Source of the DNA: Actinomycetota bacterium | GTDB lineage: Bacteria > Actinomycetota > Thermoleophilia > Solirubrobacterales > JACPNS01 | Direction: 5' to 3' | Length of the DNA stretch: 34,571 nucleotides | Assembly: GCA_016219715.1 (NCBI GenBank) | Contig: JACRKX010000032.1 | Span: 1-34,571 of the forward strand | Shown here: piece by piece, positions 13,820 to 22,383 of the stretch | Layout of the letters: each line of letters starts with the position of its first letter | Position numbering within the stretch: position 1 is the first letter of the stretch | Position numbers and translations under genes: made by a program | Notes under the pieces: model-generated | The model's input: the letters and a program-made list of their open reading frames with translations, nothing else | Told to the model about the DNA's origin: nothing | The model's database searches: none

Positions 13820-15631
13820 TCACGCGGCACGGCGTACGACCTGAACCCATTCCTCTGGGTCGATCGTGCCGGCGATCAGGTCACGCAACGCGAAGACCGT
13901 CGGCGCGTCGATTCCCTCGTTCTCGAAGACATTTGCCAGCAGCGGCACGGTGTCGACGGCCTCGGCGACGTGACCGAGTTCTTTTTTGATGTCGCCCGCC
14001 GCCACACCGGCGCCGAGCAGCTCGCCCGCGCGGCGGTTACGACTGCCCGCGGCGAGCACCGTGGCGACGAGGTCGCCCGTACCGGCCAGGCCGGTGAAGG
14101 TCTCGTGATGGGCGCCGTAGCTGCGCGCAAGGCGCTCGACCTCGCGGAAGGTGTGTCCGGCGGCGGCGCCGGCAGCGTTCATGCCGGCCACGGCGGCGGC
14201 ACTGGCGGCCAGTGCCGCGACGTTCTTGGCGGCGCCGGCAAGCTCGGTGCCGATCAGATCGGAGCTGCGTTCGACTTCGAGACCAGCCGATTCGAGCGCG
14301 TCGCCGAGCTGGCGGCGCAGTGCGTCGTCGGGAGTGGCCAGCACCACGCTGGCACCCTGCAGTACGGCTTCGGCTGCGTGCGCCGGCCCACCGAGACAGG
14401 CGATCGCGCGTGACCGCACACGCGAACCGACGTACTCGCTGGGAAGCGTGCCCAGCGGCGGTACTAGGCCCTTCGAGAGCACGAGAATCGCGCTGCGCGA
14501 GCCAATCCGGTCGGCCGACTGAGCCACCGCGTTGGGCAGCTCCTTCGACGGAGCGGCGAAGACGATCAGATCCTGACCCGAGAGCTCGATCTGGCCGACC
14601 TGCCTAACTTCGAGCTCGGGCGGAATGTCGACCTCGGGCAGGCGGTCGTTGCGGCGCTCGGCGTTGATCCGCTCGGCCTGCTCGTGGCTGCGGGTACCCA
14701 GCTCGACCTCGAGACCGGCCTGCGAGAGCAGAACCGCCACAGCGGTGCCCCATGAGCCGGCGCCGATCACGGCGACCTTGCGCATCGGCGGAAGGCCGCC
14801 AAGCCACTCCCACTGCAACTCGACGCGTGGCCAGATGCGGTTGGTGACCTCCACGGCCAACTCCTGCGAGGGGTTGTGCGTCTGCGGGAAGACCAATGGA
14901 CTGCCGGCGCGGATGCGGATCTTGCGCGGGTAGACGCGCCACTTGCGCCTCACGTCCTCGGTGCCGATCAGGGCGATCGGCACGATCTGCGCACCGGTCT
15001 CTAGCGCCATGCGGCCGACGCCGCGCTTCGGCCGTCCGAGCGCGCCCGGGCGGATTCGCGTTCCCTCCGGGAAGATCACGAGGCTGTCGCCGCGCTTGAG
15101 AACCGCGCGCGCGGTCTCGAGCATCTCGGCGTCGGACTGGCCGCGGTCGACCGGGATCGCGCCAAGCGAGTTGAGGAACCACGCTTGTAGGCGGTTCCCG
15201 AACAACTCCTTCTTGGCGACGTAGAACAGCGGCTTGCGCGCGATCGCACCGATGATGAACGGATCGAGGAAGCTGCGGTGGTTGGCGGCGAAGATCACGG
15301 CGCCGTCCTTGGGAACGTGCTCACGACCGATCCGGTCGAGCCGGAAGTAGATCAGGAAGAACGGAAGCAGCACTGCTCGAACGAGCCAGTAGAGCGGCTT
15401 GTTCACACCCTTCTCACGCGTGCGGCGATGGCACTCCTGATAGCGCTGTTCGAGCAGGGCGGCCTTGGCATCGGCGGCGGCCTGCGGTGTGGCGGAGTCT
15501 GCCTGCGAGGGCTGGAGTTCTACGGGCACTGTGCGTGTGAGATGGGGGTACGGCGCTGATCGGGGGTACGGCTGCGAAGCCTGTAAGACGGCGGAGGCCG
15601 GCGTACCGAAACCGAACACCGGGCGCACCAC
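13820..15631 (-). CDS. Fused acyltransferase (PlsC) and glycerol-3-phosphate dehydrogenase (GpsA)
   Basis: A bifunctional protein of 603 residues at most. The N-terminal domain is a PlsC-type 1-acylglycerol-3-phosphate acyltransferase: a membrane-facing helix (about 80-97), the NHRSFLDP motif with H118 and D123 (HX4D), and FPEGTR at 187-192. The C-terminal domain from M283 is NAD(P)H-dependent glycerol-3-phosphate dehydrogenase: GAGSWG at 290-295, SKG with Lys387, AAKN with Lys469, and GLAGTGDL at 514-521. One chain therefore makes glycerol-3-phosphate and carries out a later acylation towards phosphatidic acid. No ribosome site precedes M283, which supports one product. The N-terminus is uncertain: GTG 15631 lies only 23 bases from the tRNA. 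GTG 15526 or GTG 15406 (V76, just before the membrane helix) are alternatives, and the first 35 residues look non-coding. Confidence 0.92.
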   Translation of the reverse strand: MVRPVFGFGTPASAVLQASQPYPRSAPYPHLTRTVPVELQPSQADSATPQAAADAKAALLEQRYQECHRRTREKGVNKPLYWLVRAVLLPFFLIYFRLDRIGREHVPKDGAVIFAANHRSFLDPFIIGAIARKPLFYVAKKELFGNRLQAWFLNSLGAIPVDRGQSDAEMLETARAVLKRGDSLVIFPEGTRIRPGALGRPKRGVGRMALETGAQIVPIALIGTEDVRRKWRVYPRKIRIRAGSPLVFPQTHNPSQELAVEVTNRIWPRVELQWEWLGGLPPMRKVAVIGAGSWGTAVAVLLSQAGLEVELGTRSHEQAERINAERRNDRLPEVDIPPELEVRQVGQIELSGQDLIVFAAPSKELPNAVAQSADRIGSRSAILVLSKGLVPPLGTLPSEYVGSRVRSRAIACLGGPAHAAEAVLQGASVVLATPDDALRRQLGDALESAGLEVERSSDLIGTELAGAAKNVAALAASAAAVAGMNAAGAAAGHTFREVERLARSYGAHHETFTGLAGTGDLVATVLAAGSRNRRAGELLGAGVAAGDIKKELGHVAEAVDTVPLLANVFENEGIDAPTVFALRDLIAGTIDPEEWVQVVRRAA

Positions 15632-15654
15632 ATGGTTACAGAGCCGCGCGCCAA

Positions 15655-15727
15655 AGCCGGGAAGGGGACTCGAACCCCTGACCTACCGCTTACAAGGCGG
15701 TTGCTCTACCAGCTGAGCTATCCCGGC
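15655..15727 (-). tRNA. tRNA-Thr (anticodon UGU)
   Basis: A complete cloverleaf on the minus strand: acceptor GCCGGGA/TCCCGGC (15721-15727 with 15656-15662), D-stem GCTC/GAGC, anticodon stem ACCGC/GCGGT with loop CTTGTAA, and T-arm AGGGG-TTCGAGT-CCCCT. The anticodon TGT reads ACA (and probably other ACN) codons. CCA is not encoded. It lies between the ABC permease and the PlsC-GpsA gene and may share a transcript with the latter. Confidence 0.96.
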
Positions 15728-15760
15728 GCGAAGTCTGAGAGTACGAGCAACGCCGCTGTT

Positions 15761-16555
15761 TTACGACGCGATGTCACGCCGTTCGAAGAGCAACGCACCC
15801 ACCGCGGTCAGCGCCGCGGCGACGACCAGAACGAGACCAGCCTGCCCCCAGACGATTCCATTGCTGAGCCAGTCGTTGTAGTAGTAGAAGACCGAGATCT
15901 TCTGGATCTCCTCGAATGAGTCCTCGAAGGCCGCGATCACCGGCAGCATGTACATGAGCACCAGCACGCCGCCGGCGAATCCGAGTGTCATGCCGCGACC
16001 GCCGCGGGCGCCCGCGACCAGCGCGCCGAACGACGCGATCAGCGACGCCAGCGGGAACAGCGCGAAGCACGAACGCGCGAGATCGGAGTAGCCGAGGTTC
16101 ACCCCGATCAACTCGGCCGAGACGATCGTGCCGGCCCACAGCAGCACGAGCACGATCGCCAGCGAGGCCGCGGCGGCGAGCGTCGCGCCCGCGACCACCT
16201 GCCAGCGCCCAACCGGCGTGCAGAGCAGGTTGTCGAGAAAGTGGCGCTCCTCGGCGGCCGGCAGGCAGTGGTTGAGCACGCCAAGCGGTAGGAAGACGAT
16301 CGCCCACGGAAAGACGAGACTGAAGAGCTCGCCGTTGAGATAGCCGATCGGCGTACTGAAGGCGGCGGCGTCCTCCATGCCGAAGGCCTTGAGAACCTCC
16401 TTCGGGTAGGCCTTGAGCAGCTCTTCGTAGTTGACGTGGCTGATCGACGGGTAGATCGCGACGATCACGATCGACCAGACCAGCATGCCCGCCGCCCAGA
16501 TCAGGTTGGAACGACTGCGCAGGCGAAGCGTGTGGCCGACGAGCATTGCGATCAT
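15761..16555 (-). CDS. ABC-2 type transporter permease
   Basis: A 264-residue integral membrane protein with about six hydrophobic segments: roughly residues 18-37, 80-95, 120-145, 163-185, 192-212 and 236-256. It begins MIAMLVGHTLRLRSRSN, the cytosolic N-terminal helix common to ABC-2 permeases, and has a long extracytoplasmic loop after the first segment (ISHVNYEELLKAYPKEVLKAFGMEDAAAF), as in polyketide-drug and EfrA-like exporters. It overlaps the ATPase gene by four bases (ATGA), so the two are translationally coupled and should form one exporter. The substrate cannot be inferred. Confidence 0.9.
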   Translation of the reverse strand: MIAMLVGHTLRLRSRSNLIWAAGMLVWSIVIVAIYPSISHVNYEELLKAYPKEVLKAFGMEDAAAFSTPIGYLNGELFSLVFPWAIVFLPLGVLNHCLPAAEERHFLDNLLCTPVGRWQVVAGATLAAAASLAIVLVLLWAGTIVSAELIGVNLGYSDLARSCFALFPLASLIASFGALVAGARGGRGMTLGFAGGVLVLMYMLPVIAAFEDSFEEIQKISVFYYYNDWLSNGIVWGQAGLVLVVAAALTAVGALLFERRDIAS

Positions 16556-17466
16556 GCGCCGTTGTCCTCGTAGAGGCGGACGAATGCGTGCTCGAGACTC
16601 GGGCGCTCGCAGACGAGATCGACGACGCGGCCGCGCGTGATCGTGCGCAGCACGGCATCGATCTCACCCGTTACGTCGAACTCGACGACCTTGCCGTCGA
16701 TGCGAAGGTCGCTGACGCCGGTCAGCGAGCCGAAGTCCGCTTCGTCGGCCGGCTCGTCGAGCACTACGCGCATGTGCTTCGGCGCTCTCGCGAGCATCGA
16801 ATCGACGGTCTCGACGGCCATCAGGCTGCCCTCGTGAATCATCGCGACACGGTCGCACGCGCGCTCGGCCTCGGCCATGTTGTGCGACGACAGCAGAATC
16901 GTGCGGCCCTCTTCGCGCAGCTCGCCGACGATGCGCAGGAACTCCTCCTGCATCAGCGGATCGAGACCGCCGGTCGGTTCGTCGAACATCATCAGCTCTG
17001 GCTTGTGTACCAGCGCCTGGATCAGGCCGATCTTCTGGTGGTTTCCGCGTGAGAGCTGCTTCTGCGGCCGGTCGAGATCGGCGCGCAGCCGCTCCGCGAG
17101 TTCGTCGGCGTAGCTACCGGCTTCGGCGCCGCGCAGCCGGGCGAAGAACTCGATCACCTGGCGCCCGGTGAGGCCGTCCTCATATGCGAACTCGCTCGGC
17201 AGCACGCCCACACGGCGGTGAACTTCGCGGCGGCGGGCCCAAGTGTCGAAGCCGAGCACCGTGCCCGTGCCGCCGGTCGGGCGAATCAATCCCAGCAGCA
17301 GGCGGATGGCCGTCGATTTGCCCGCTCCATTCGGGCCCAACAGCCCGTACACCTCGCCGCGTTCGACCGATAGCGAGACGTCTTCGATGCCGCGATGCCT
17401 GCCGAACCACTTGGTCAGAGAGTCAGTCTCGATCACCTTGTCCCGAGTAGTGGCGGTCGCGTTCAC
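16552..17466 (-). CDS. ABC transporter ATP-binding protein
   Basis: A 304-residue nucleotide-binding subunit of an ABC-2 exporter. Walker A is GPNGAGKS at 44-51; the signature is the variant LSRGNHQKIGL; Walker B with the catalytic Glu is LMMFDEPTGGLDP; the H-loop is LLSSHNMAEAE. The last roughly 80 residues form the accessory C-terminal domain found in drug- and lipid-exporting ATPases (DUF4162 type). It starts at GTG 17466 without a strong ribosome site. The permease follows with a four-base overlap. Drug, lipid or polysaccharide export are all possible. Confidence 0.94.
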   Translation of the reverse strand: MNATATTRDKVIETDSLTKWFGRHRGIEDVSLSVERGEVYGLLGPNGAGKSTAIRLLLGLIRPTGGTGTVLGFDTWARRREVHRRVGVLPSEFAYEDGLTGRQVIEFFARLRGAEAGSYADELAERLRADLDRPQKQLSRGNHQKIGLIQALVHKPELMMFDEPTGGLDPLMQEEFLRIVGELREEGRTILLSSHNMAEAERACDRVAMIHEGSLMAVETVDSMLARAPKHMRVVLDEPADEADFGSLTGVSDLRIDGKVVEFDVTGEIDAVLRTITRGRVVDLVCERPSLEHAFVRLYEDNGA

Positions 17467-17535
17467 TGGCGCAAGTATCCCACACGACTCGACGGCCCCC
17501 GCCCGGAGGCGCAGGACCGATGCGACCTGGCGCTT

Positions 17536-17562
17536 CCCCGGCGGCGGCCACGGCCGCCGGGG
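17536..17562 (-). terminator. GC-rich terminator-like hairpin after sigH
   Basis: CCCCGGCGGC (17536-17545) pairs with GCCGCCGGGG (17553-17562), a ten-base-pair stem with a seven-base loop, 12 bases past the sigH stop codon. There is no U-tract. It probably marks the end of the sigH transcript before the ABC transporter operon. Confidence 0.55.
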
Positions 17563-17574
17563 CTCGCCACCGGA

Positions 17575-18297
17575 CTAGAGAACTACGTTGCGAGACTCGA
17601 GGTGCCCGCCGACCTTGCGCTTGACGCGCTGCAGGGCGTTGTCGACGGTCTTCGCGTCGCATCCGAGCTTCTCGCCGATCTGCTCGTAGCTGTAGCCGTC
17701 GAGGTAGAGACGCAGGACGTCGCCCTCGAGCTCGCTGAGAGTGGTCGAGAGACAATCGACCAGGCTGCCGAGCTCTTCGCCGCTGATCACCTGTACGACG
17801 GGGTCGTGCACGTGGCTGCCGGGCAGCATCTCGTCGAGCGTCTGGTCGCCATCATCGTCACCCGCGCCGGGCGGGCTGTTGAACGAGACGTACTGGTTGA
17901 GCGGCGCGTGCTTGTTGCGAGTGCTGGTCTTGACGGCGGTGATGATCTGGCGCGTTATACACAGCTCTGCGAAGTTGCGGAAGCTCGACTCGCGGTCGGT
18001 GCGGTAGTCGCGAATCGCCTTGTAGAGACCGACCAGACCTTCCTGGATCAGGTCGTCGGAGTCGCCGCCGACGAGAAAGTACGAACTTGCCTTCAGACGT
18101 ACGAATCCGTAGTAGCGACGCACCACCATCTCGTAGGCCTCGCTGTTTCCACCCTTTGCGAGGGCGATCAGGTAGTGATCATCAACCTCAGGTAGAGACT
18201 TAGACTTCTGACGGATCCGGCCGGCGTTCGTGCGCGGCGCGAGTTCTTCCGATGCCTGATCTTCCTGCTTTGCGACTGCCTGGGATGCAGTGGTCAC
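17575..18297 (-). CDS. sigH: SigH-type RNA polymerase sigma factor
   Basis: A 240-residue alternative sigma factor. After a basic, disordered N-terminus, region 2 begins near residue 40 (DDHYLIALAKGGNSEAYEMVVRRYYGFVRLKASSYFLVGGDSDDLIQEGLVGLYKAIRDYR), then SSFRNFAELCITRQIITAVKTSTRNKH. Region 4 is LSELEGDVLRLYLDGYSYEQIGEKLGCDAKTVDNALQRVKRK. This strongly resembles Bacillus Spo0H/SigH, and its position after rlmB in a gltX-cysS-rlmB row supports orthology. Nothing in the window suggests sporulation, so its regulon may differ. The start is GTG 18297, with TTGGAGG four bases upstream. An in-frame ATG at 18402 with AAAGGA could give an N-terminally extended form, but the added residues look non-coding. 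A 234-base gap separates it from rlmB, so it may have its own promoter. Confidence 0.92.
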   Translation of the reverse strand: MTTASQAVAKQEDQASEELAPRTNAGRIRQKSKSLPEVDDHYLIALAKGGNSEAYEMVVRRYYGFVRLKASSYFLVGGDSDDLIQEGLVGLYKAIRDYRTDRESSFRNFAELCITRQIITAVKTSTRNKHAPLNQYVSFNSPPGAGDDDGDQTLDEMLPGSHVHDPVVQVISGEELGSLVDCLSTTLSELEGDVLRLYLDGYSYEQIGEKLGCDAKTVDNALQRVKRKVGGHLESRNVVL

Positions 18298-18531
18298 GTA
18301 TCCTCCAATTCGGCAACCTTCCCGCAAATCAACGCTTTTTGAGCGTGATCGATGGGCTGGCCACCATTGTGGTCGTGACGCATGCCTCCCAACCTGCGCC
18401 ATATTTTCCTTTATGTACGGCTCAGGGCTTGATCCCGGCGAACCGGAGGACCTTACCTTGAAGCTGCACTTTAGGTTTAAGTTCAGACGGAATTATTGCG
18501 CCTTTATGGAAACCGTGGCGTCCGGTCCCTT

Positions 18532-19239
18532 TTACTGCATGCGATCTTGCAGAACGGCGTACACCAGCACCGCGGTGGCAGTCGAGACGTTGAGCGAATC
18601 GACCTTTCCGCGCATCGGGATGTGTACGAGCGCGTCGCAGCTCTTCGCGACACGCGGGCGCAACCCCCGCCCTTCCGAGCCGACGACCAGCACGACCTTG
18701 CCGCTGTAGTCGGGCTGGTCGTAGCGGGCTTCGCCCTCGGCGCTCGCGCCATAGACCCAGGCACCGGCGTCCTTTGCCGTGAGCAGGTAGTCGCCGATGT
18801 TGCCGACACGGGCAATCTTCAGGTGCTCGACGGCTCCGGCACTCGTCTTGCAGACCGTCGGTGTGACCTCTGCGCTGCGGCGCTCGGCGATCACGATGCC
18901 GCTGGCGCCCGCACTCTCGGCGACCCGCGCCAGCGCGCCGAGATTGTGCGGATCCTGGATCTCGTCGAGCACCAGCACGAGGGCGTCGGGATCGTCGAGC
19001 AGCCTCGCGGCGTCGGCGTACACGTAGTCGCTTACCTCGGCGCAGACGCCCTGGTGGTCGTCGACCCCGCTGAGCGCCGCGATCTCGTCGTGTTCGGCGC
19101 GCTCCACTGGAGTGTCACCGGCTGCCGCGACCTCTCCCAGCCACGGCTCGCGCGCAGCGGCGGCGGTGGCCCAGATGCGGTTGACCGAGCGCTGTCCGCG
19201 CAGGGCTTCGCGAACGGGGTTTCGTCCGTAGAGAATCAT
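18532..19239 (-). CDS. rlmB: 23S rRNA 2'-O-methyltransferase, TrmH/RlmB family
   Basis: A 235-residue SpoU-class enzyme that methylates a ribose 2'-O in 23S rRNA (G2251 in E. coli numbering for RlmB). The N-terminal RNA-binding part starts MILYGRNPVREALRG, and the SPOUT knot carries the three motifs in order: LDEIQDPHNLGALARVAES, VVLVVGSEGRGLRP, and IPMRGKVDSLNVSTATAVLVYAV. Length fits the family (about 240-250). It follows cysS by 38 bases and is probably cotranscribed. In Bacillus the same gene sits between cysS/mrnC and sigH. A yacP homologue, usual after rlmB there, is not seen. Confidence 0.93.
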   Translation of the reverse strand: MILYGRNPVREALRGQRSVNRIWATAAAAREPWLGEVAAAGDTPVERAEHDEIAALSGVDDHQGVCAEVSDYVYADAARLLDDPDALVLVLDEIQDPHNLGALARVAESAGASGIVIAERRSAEVTPTVCKTSAGAVEHLKIARVGNIGDYLLTAKDAGAWVYGASAEGEARYDQPDYSGKVVLVVGSEGRGLRPRVAKSCDALVHIPMRGKVDSLNVSTATAVLVYAVLQDRMQ

Positions 19240-19277
19240 CGCGGGGCATTATGGCCCGCCGCGCGGGCCGCCGAGGC

Positions 19278-20636
19278 TCAGACGGCGCGCAGCTTCGGCC
19301 CTTCGGCCGTGTCGCGGATCTCCCAGCCGAGTGCGAGCAGCTCGTCGCGCAGACGGTCGGCGCTTGCGAAGTCCTTGGCCTTGCGGGCTGCCTCGCGCTG
19401 CTCGAGCAGCGCCAGCGCGGCCTCGTCGGCTTCGCCGCCGACCGGCTCGTAAACGCTCTCGAGACCGAGCACAGTGAGCGCCTCACGCAGCGCCCTCGCG
19501 CCGCCCACTTGCTCGCCGGTGTCGAGCCGACGGTTGGCCTCGCGCACCCACTCCCAGATCGCGGCGATCGCGGCCGGCGTGTTGAAGTCGTCGGCCAGGG
19601 CGTCGTAGAACCGTCCCAAAGCCACTTCCAGAGCGGGGTCGACGGAATCGTCATCGGTCAAGCGGGCGACGATCTCGCGCAGTCGTTCGACGTTTGCCGT
19701 CGCCTGCGCCAGCGTAGCTTCGGTGCACTCGATCGGCGCGCGATAGTGCCCGCTGACGAAGAACATGATCAGCGTCGACGCGGGAAATGTGTCGAGCGCC
19801 TCGTGAAGCTGCCAGACGTTGCCCAGCGACTTGCTCATCTTCTCACCGGTGAAACGCACCATGCCGTTGTGCATCCACGCTCGGGCGAGCGGCTTGCCAC
19901 GGCCGGCGAAGGTCTGGGCGCATTCGTTCTCGTGATGCGGGAAGACGAGGTCGATGCCGCCGCCGTGCACGTCGAAGTCGACTCCGAGAATCACCTCGCT
20001 CATCGCACTGCACTCGATGTGCCAGCCAGGACGGCCGTCGCCCCACGGCGAGGGCCAAGCGGTGTCCTCGTCTGGCTTGCGCGTCTTCCATAGGGCGAAG
20101 TCGCGCGCGTCGCGCTTGAGTGAGTTGTCCTCCTCGCCCTGATCCATCTGTTCGGGGTCGCGGTTCGAGAGTTCGCCGTAACGGTCGTAGGAGGGAACGC
20201 TGAAGTAGACGTCTCCCCCGCTCTCATAAGCGTGGCCGCGCTCGATCAACGCCTCGATCAAGTCGACGATCTGCGGCACCGTATCGGTGGCCAGTGGCTC
20301 GGCGTCGGGCCGGCCCAGGCCCAGGCGGGAGGTGTCGTCGAAATATGCCTGCGTCATCTCGCTTGCCAGCTGGTCGCTGGGCACACCGGCCTCGCGCGCG
20401 GCGACGTAGATCTTGTCGTTGATGTCGGTGACGTTCGACGCGAAGGTCACGTCGTAGCCCTCGTGAGCGAGAAATCGCTTGAAGAGCATGAACACGACAT
20501 AAGGCCGCGCATTGCCGATGTGAATCCGCGAATAGACCGTCGGACCGCAAACATATATGCCGACTTTGCCGGGGTCGCGGACACTGAGCGGCTCGAGCCG
20601 GCCGGTTAACGTGTTGTGGATCTTGATCTCGCGCAT
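19278..20636 (-). CDS. cysS: Cysteinyl-tRNA synthetase
   Basis: A 452-residue class I synthetase. The HIGH signature is HIGN at 39-42, the KMSKS loop is EKMSKS at 265-270, and the zinc ligands are consistent with C30, C209, H234 and E238. The N-terminus (MREIKIHNTLTGRLEPL...VGIYVCGPTVYSRIHIGNARPYV) and the C-terminal helical and anticodon-binding regions are normal; length is typical of bacteria. It lies 41 bases after gltX and 38 bases before rlmB in a compact operon. No cysE is present between gltX and cysS, unlike in Bacillus. Confidence 0.97.
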   Translation of the reverse strand: MREIKIHNTLTGRLEPLSVRDPGKVGIYVCGPTVYSRIHIGNARPYVVFMLFKRFLAHEGYDVTFASNVTDINDKIYVAAREAGVPSDQLASEMTQAYFDDTSRLGLGRPDAEPLATDTVPQIVDLIEALIERGHAYESGGDVYFSVPSYDRYGELSNRDPEQMDQGEEDNSLKRDARDFALWKTRKPDEDTAWPSPWGDGRPGWHIECSAMSEVILGVDFDVHGGGIDLVFPHHENECAQTFAGRGKPLARAWMHNGMVRFTGEKMSKSLGNVWQLHEALDTFPASTLIMFFVSGHYRAPIECTEATLAQATANVERLREIVARLTDDDSVDPALEVALGRFYDALADDFNTPAAIAAIWEWVREANRRLDTGEQVGGARALREALTVLGLESVYEPVGGEADEAALALLEQREAARKAKDFASADRLRDELLALGWEIRDTAEGPKLRAV

Positions 20637-20677
20637 TGTGCAGGCGGGGGTTATCTACCGCCCCGCGGGCGAAAAGC

Positions 20678-21892
20678 CTACGCGCGATCGCGCAGTTTCA
20701 TCAAACGAGCGGAGCTGAGCGTGGCCAGCACGTAGGGAAACTCCGGCCCGTCCGCGCGTCCGGTCAGGCGGGCACGCAGCCCGTGCAGTGCCGGACCGAG
20801 CGGGATTCCACGTTCTCGCAGGATGGCTTTGAGGTCGCCGAACACGATGTCGGCGGCAGGCAGGTCGGCGGGAGGCGCCGGCTCGGCGCCGCCGAGCAGT
20901 TCGAGCAGAGCACCACTCGCCGCCTCGGCCTCGGGCGAGGCGGCGAGCTTTGCCGCCGCCGCGTCGGCCTCGGGCGGATCGAGCAACTCGCGAACCACAC
21001 GAGCACAGGCCTCGAACGTGCCGCCGGCCGTGCGCGCCGCGACGATCGCGACGGTCGGCGGGTCGAAACGAAGACGTGAACGCAGCTCCCGGGCCAGCAG
21101 CTCATCGTCGAGCGCGCGGATGTGCTGCCCGCCGATCCAATCGAGCTTCTCGAAGTCGAATCGGCTGTCGGCACTGTGCAGGCGCGCCAGGTCGAAACGC
21201 GCGGCCATCGCGGCCGGGTCAAGCATCACTTCGTCGACGCCGAAGTCCGCGAGCGACAGGGCCAGCGCGTTGAGGATCGCGGACGCCGGGTAGCCCGCCT
21301 CGCGCAGGCCGGCGATCGTCAAGCCAGGGCCACCGGTTTCATGGCCCTCGCGCTTCGAAATCTTCGCGCCGCCGGGAAGCGTGAGCAGCGGTGCATGCAC
21401 GTAGACCGGCGGCTCGGCGCCGAGCGCGCGGATGATCGCCGACTGCAACTCGGTGTTGCTGAGGTGGTCTCGGCCGCGCAGCACGTGCGTGATGCCGTCT
21501 TGTAGATCGTCGACCGCGGCGGCGAGGTTGTAGAGCGCGCTGCCGTCGGCGCGGGCGATCACCCTGCCCTCGAACTCGCGAGCGCCGTCACGGTCGATCG
21601 TCGGCAGCTCCGCCAACGCCTCGGCATGACGTTCGGCACGGTCGCTCTGGTGTACGGGACCCCTGTCCCAGTCGATCCCCAGCCAGCGCAGATCGTCGAC
21701 GATCGCTACCTCGAAGTCGGCGTGCGAGCGTTCGCGGTCGGTGTCGTCGATTCGCAGCAGCAGCTCGGCTTCAGCGCCGGCAGCGGGCGAACGCACGAAC
21801 ATCCAGTTCAGCAGCGCCGTGCGAGCCGACCCGACGTGCAGCGGCCCCGTCGGGCTGGGAGCGAACCTGGCGCGTACCGGCGCGCCGCTCAC
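20678..21892 (-). CDS. gltX: Glutamyl-tRNA synthetase with a shortened connective domain
   Basis: A discriminating GluRS-like class I synthetase of 404 residues; bacterial GluRS is usually 465-490. HIGH is HVGS at 19-22, KMSKS is KISKR at 177-181, and the C-terminal anticodon-binding domain is present with [28 protein letters not shown]. After [15 protein letters not shown] (about 82-96) the sequence jumps to a short link and then [17 protein letters not shown]. Compared with Thermus GluRS from memory, about 70 residues are missing: the acceptor-binding connective segment, which in E. coli GluRS carries the zinc-binding cysteines. The reading frame is intact and the gene overlaps ispF by four bases (ATGA), so the change is not a simple sequencing slip. 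Function is likely but should be tested; a second gltX elsewhere would change the reading. Confidence 0.9.
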   Translation of the reverse strand: MSGAPVRARFAPSPTGPLHVGSARTALLNWMFVRSPAAGAEAELLLRIDDTDRERSHADFEVAIVDDLRWLGIDWDRGPVHQSDRAERHAEALAELPTIDRDGAREFEGRVIARADGSALYNLAAAVDDLQDGITHVLRGRDHLSNTELQSAIIRALGAEPPVYVHAPLLTLPGGAKISKREGHETGGPGLTIAGLREAGYPASAILNALALSLADFGVDEVMLDPAAMAARFDLARLHSADSRFDFEKLDWIGGQHIRALDDELLARELRSRLRFDPPTVAIVAARTAGGTFEACARVVRELLDPPEADAAAAKLAASPEAEAASGALLELLGGAEPAPPADLPAADIVFGDLKAILRERGIPLGPALHGLRARLTGRADGPEFPYVLATLSSARLMKLRDRA

Positions 21893-22383
21893 CGCACCGT
21901 TGCCGTGGCCAGCACGGCGATCCCTTCGCCGCGACCGAGATAGCCCATGCCCTCGCCGCGCGTGAACTTCACGTTCACGCGATCGACCGGCAGGCCCAGT
22001 GCGCCGGCGAGATTGGCCACCATCGCCTCGCGGTGCAATCCGAGCATCGGCCGCTCGGCGATCACCGTGGCGTCGACGTTGCCCGGCTCGAACGACTTCG
22101 ATCGCAGCAGGTCGCGCGTCTTCGAGAGCAGCTCGATCGAGTCGGCGCCGGCGTAGGCGGGATCGGTGTCGGGAAAGTGCGCGCCGATGTCGCCAAGCGC
22201 TGCCGCACCGAGCAGCGCGTCGGCCACGGCGTGGGCGAGCACATCGGCGTCGGAGTGACCTTCGAGGCCGAGTTCGTATTCGATCGTCACCCCGCCGATC
22301 ACCAGTGGGCGGCCCGGCACCAACTTGTGCGTGTCAAAGCCGATCCCGCTGCGGATCGTGTCGCCGCTCATCGCTTCACTCAC
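21889..22383 (-). CDS. ispF: 2-C-methyl-D-erythritol 2,4-cyclodiphosphate synthase
   Basis: A 164-residue enzyme of the MEP isoprenoid pathway, converting CDP-ME-2-phosphate to MEcPP. Metal ligands D17 and H19 (GFDTHKL) and H51 ([11 protein letters not shown]) are present, as is [12 protein letters not shown]. The C-terminal motif is [16 protein letters not shown], where homologues often have TTTEGLGFxGRGEGI. Start codon ATG 22383 overlaps the stop of the PHP gene (ATGA); an ATG four codons later is also possible. It also overlaps gltX by four bases. ispD lies about 3 kb away, split off by the two-component genes. Confidence 0.95.
   Translation of the reverse strand: MSEAMSGDTIRSGIGFDTHKLVPGRPLVIGGVTIEYELGLEGHSDADVLAHAVADALLGAAALGDIGAHFPDTDPAYAGADSIELLSKTRDLLRSKSFEPGNVDATVIAERPMLGLHREAMVANLAGALGLPVDRVNVKFTRGEGMGYLGRGEGIAVLATATVR

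Noticed and set aside
18298-18531. A possible riboswitch (ydaO or c-di-GMP type) in the sigH leader.
   Set aside because: Only a short CCGG-TTCG-CCGG hairpin was found; the conserved cores of known classes were not seen.
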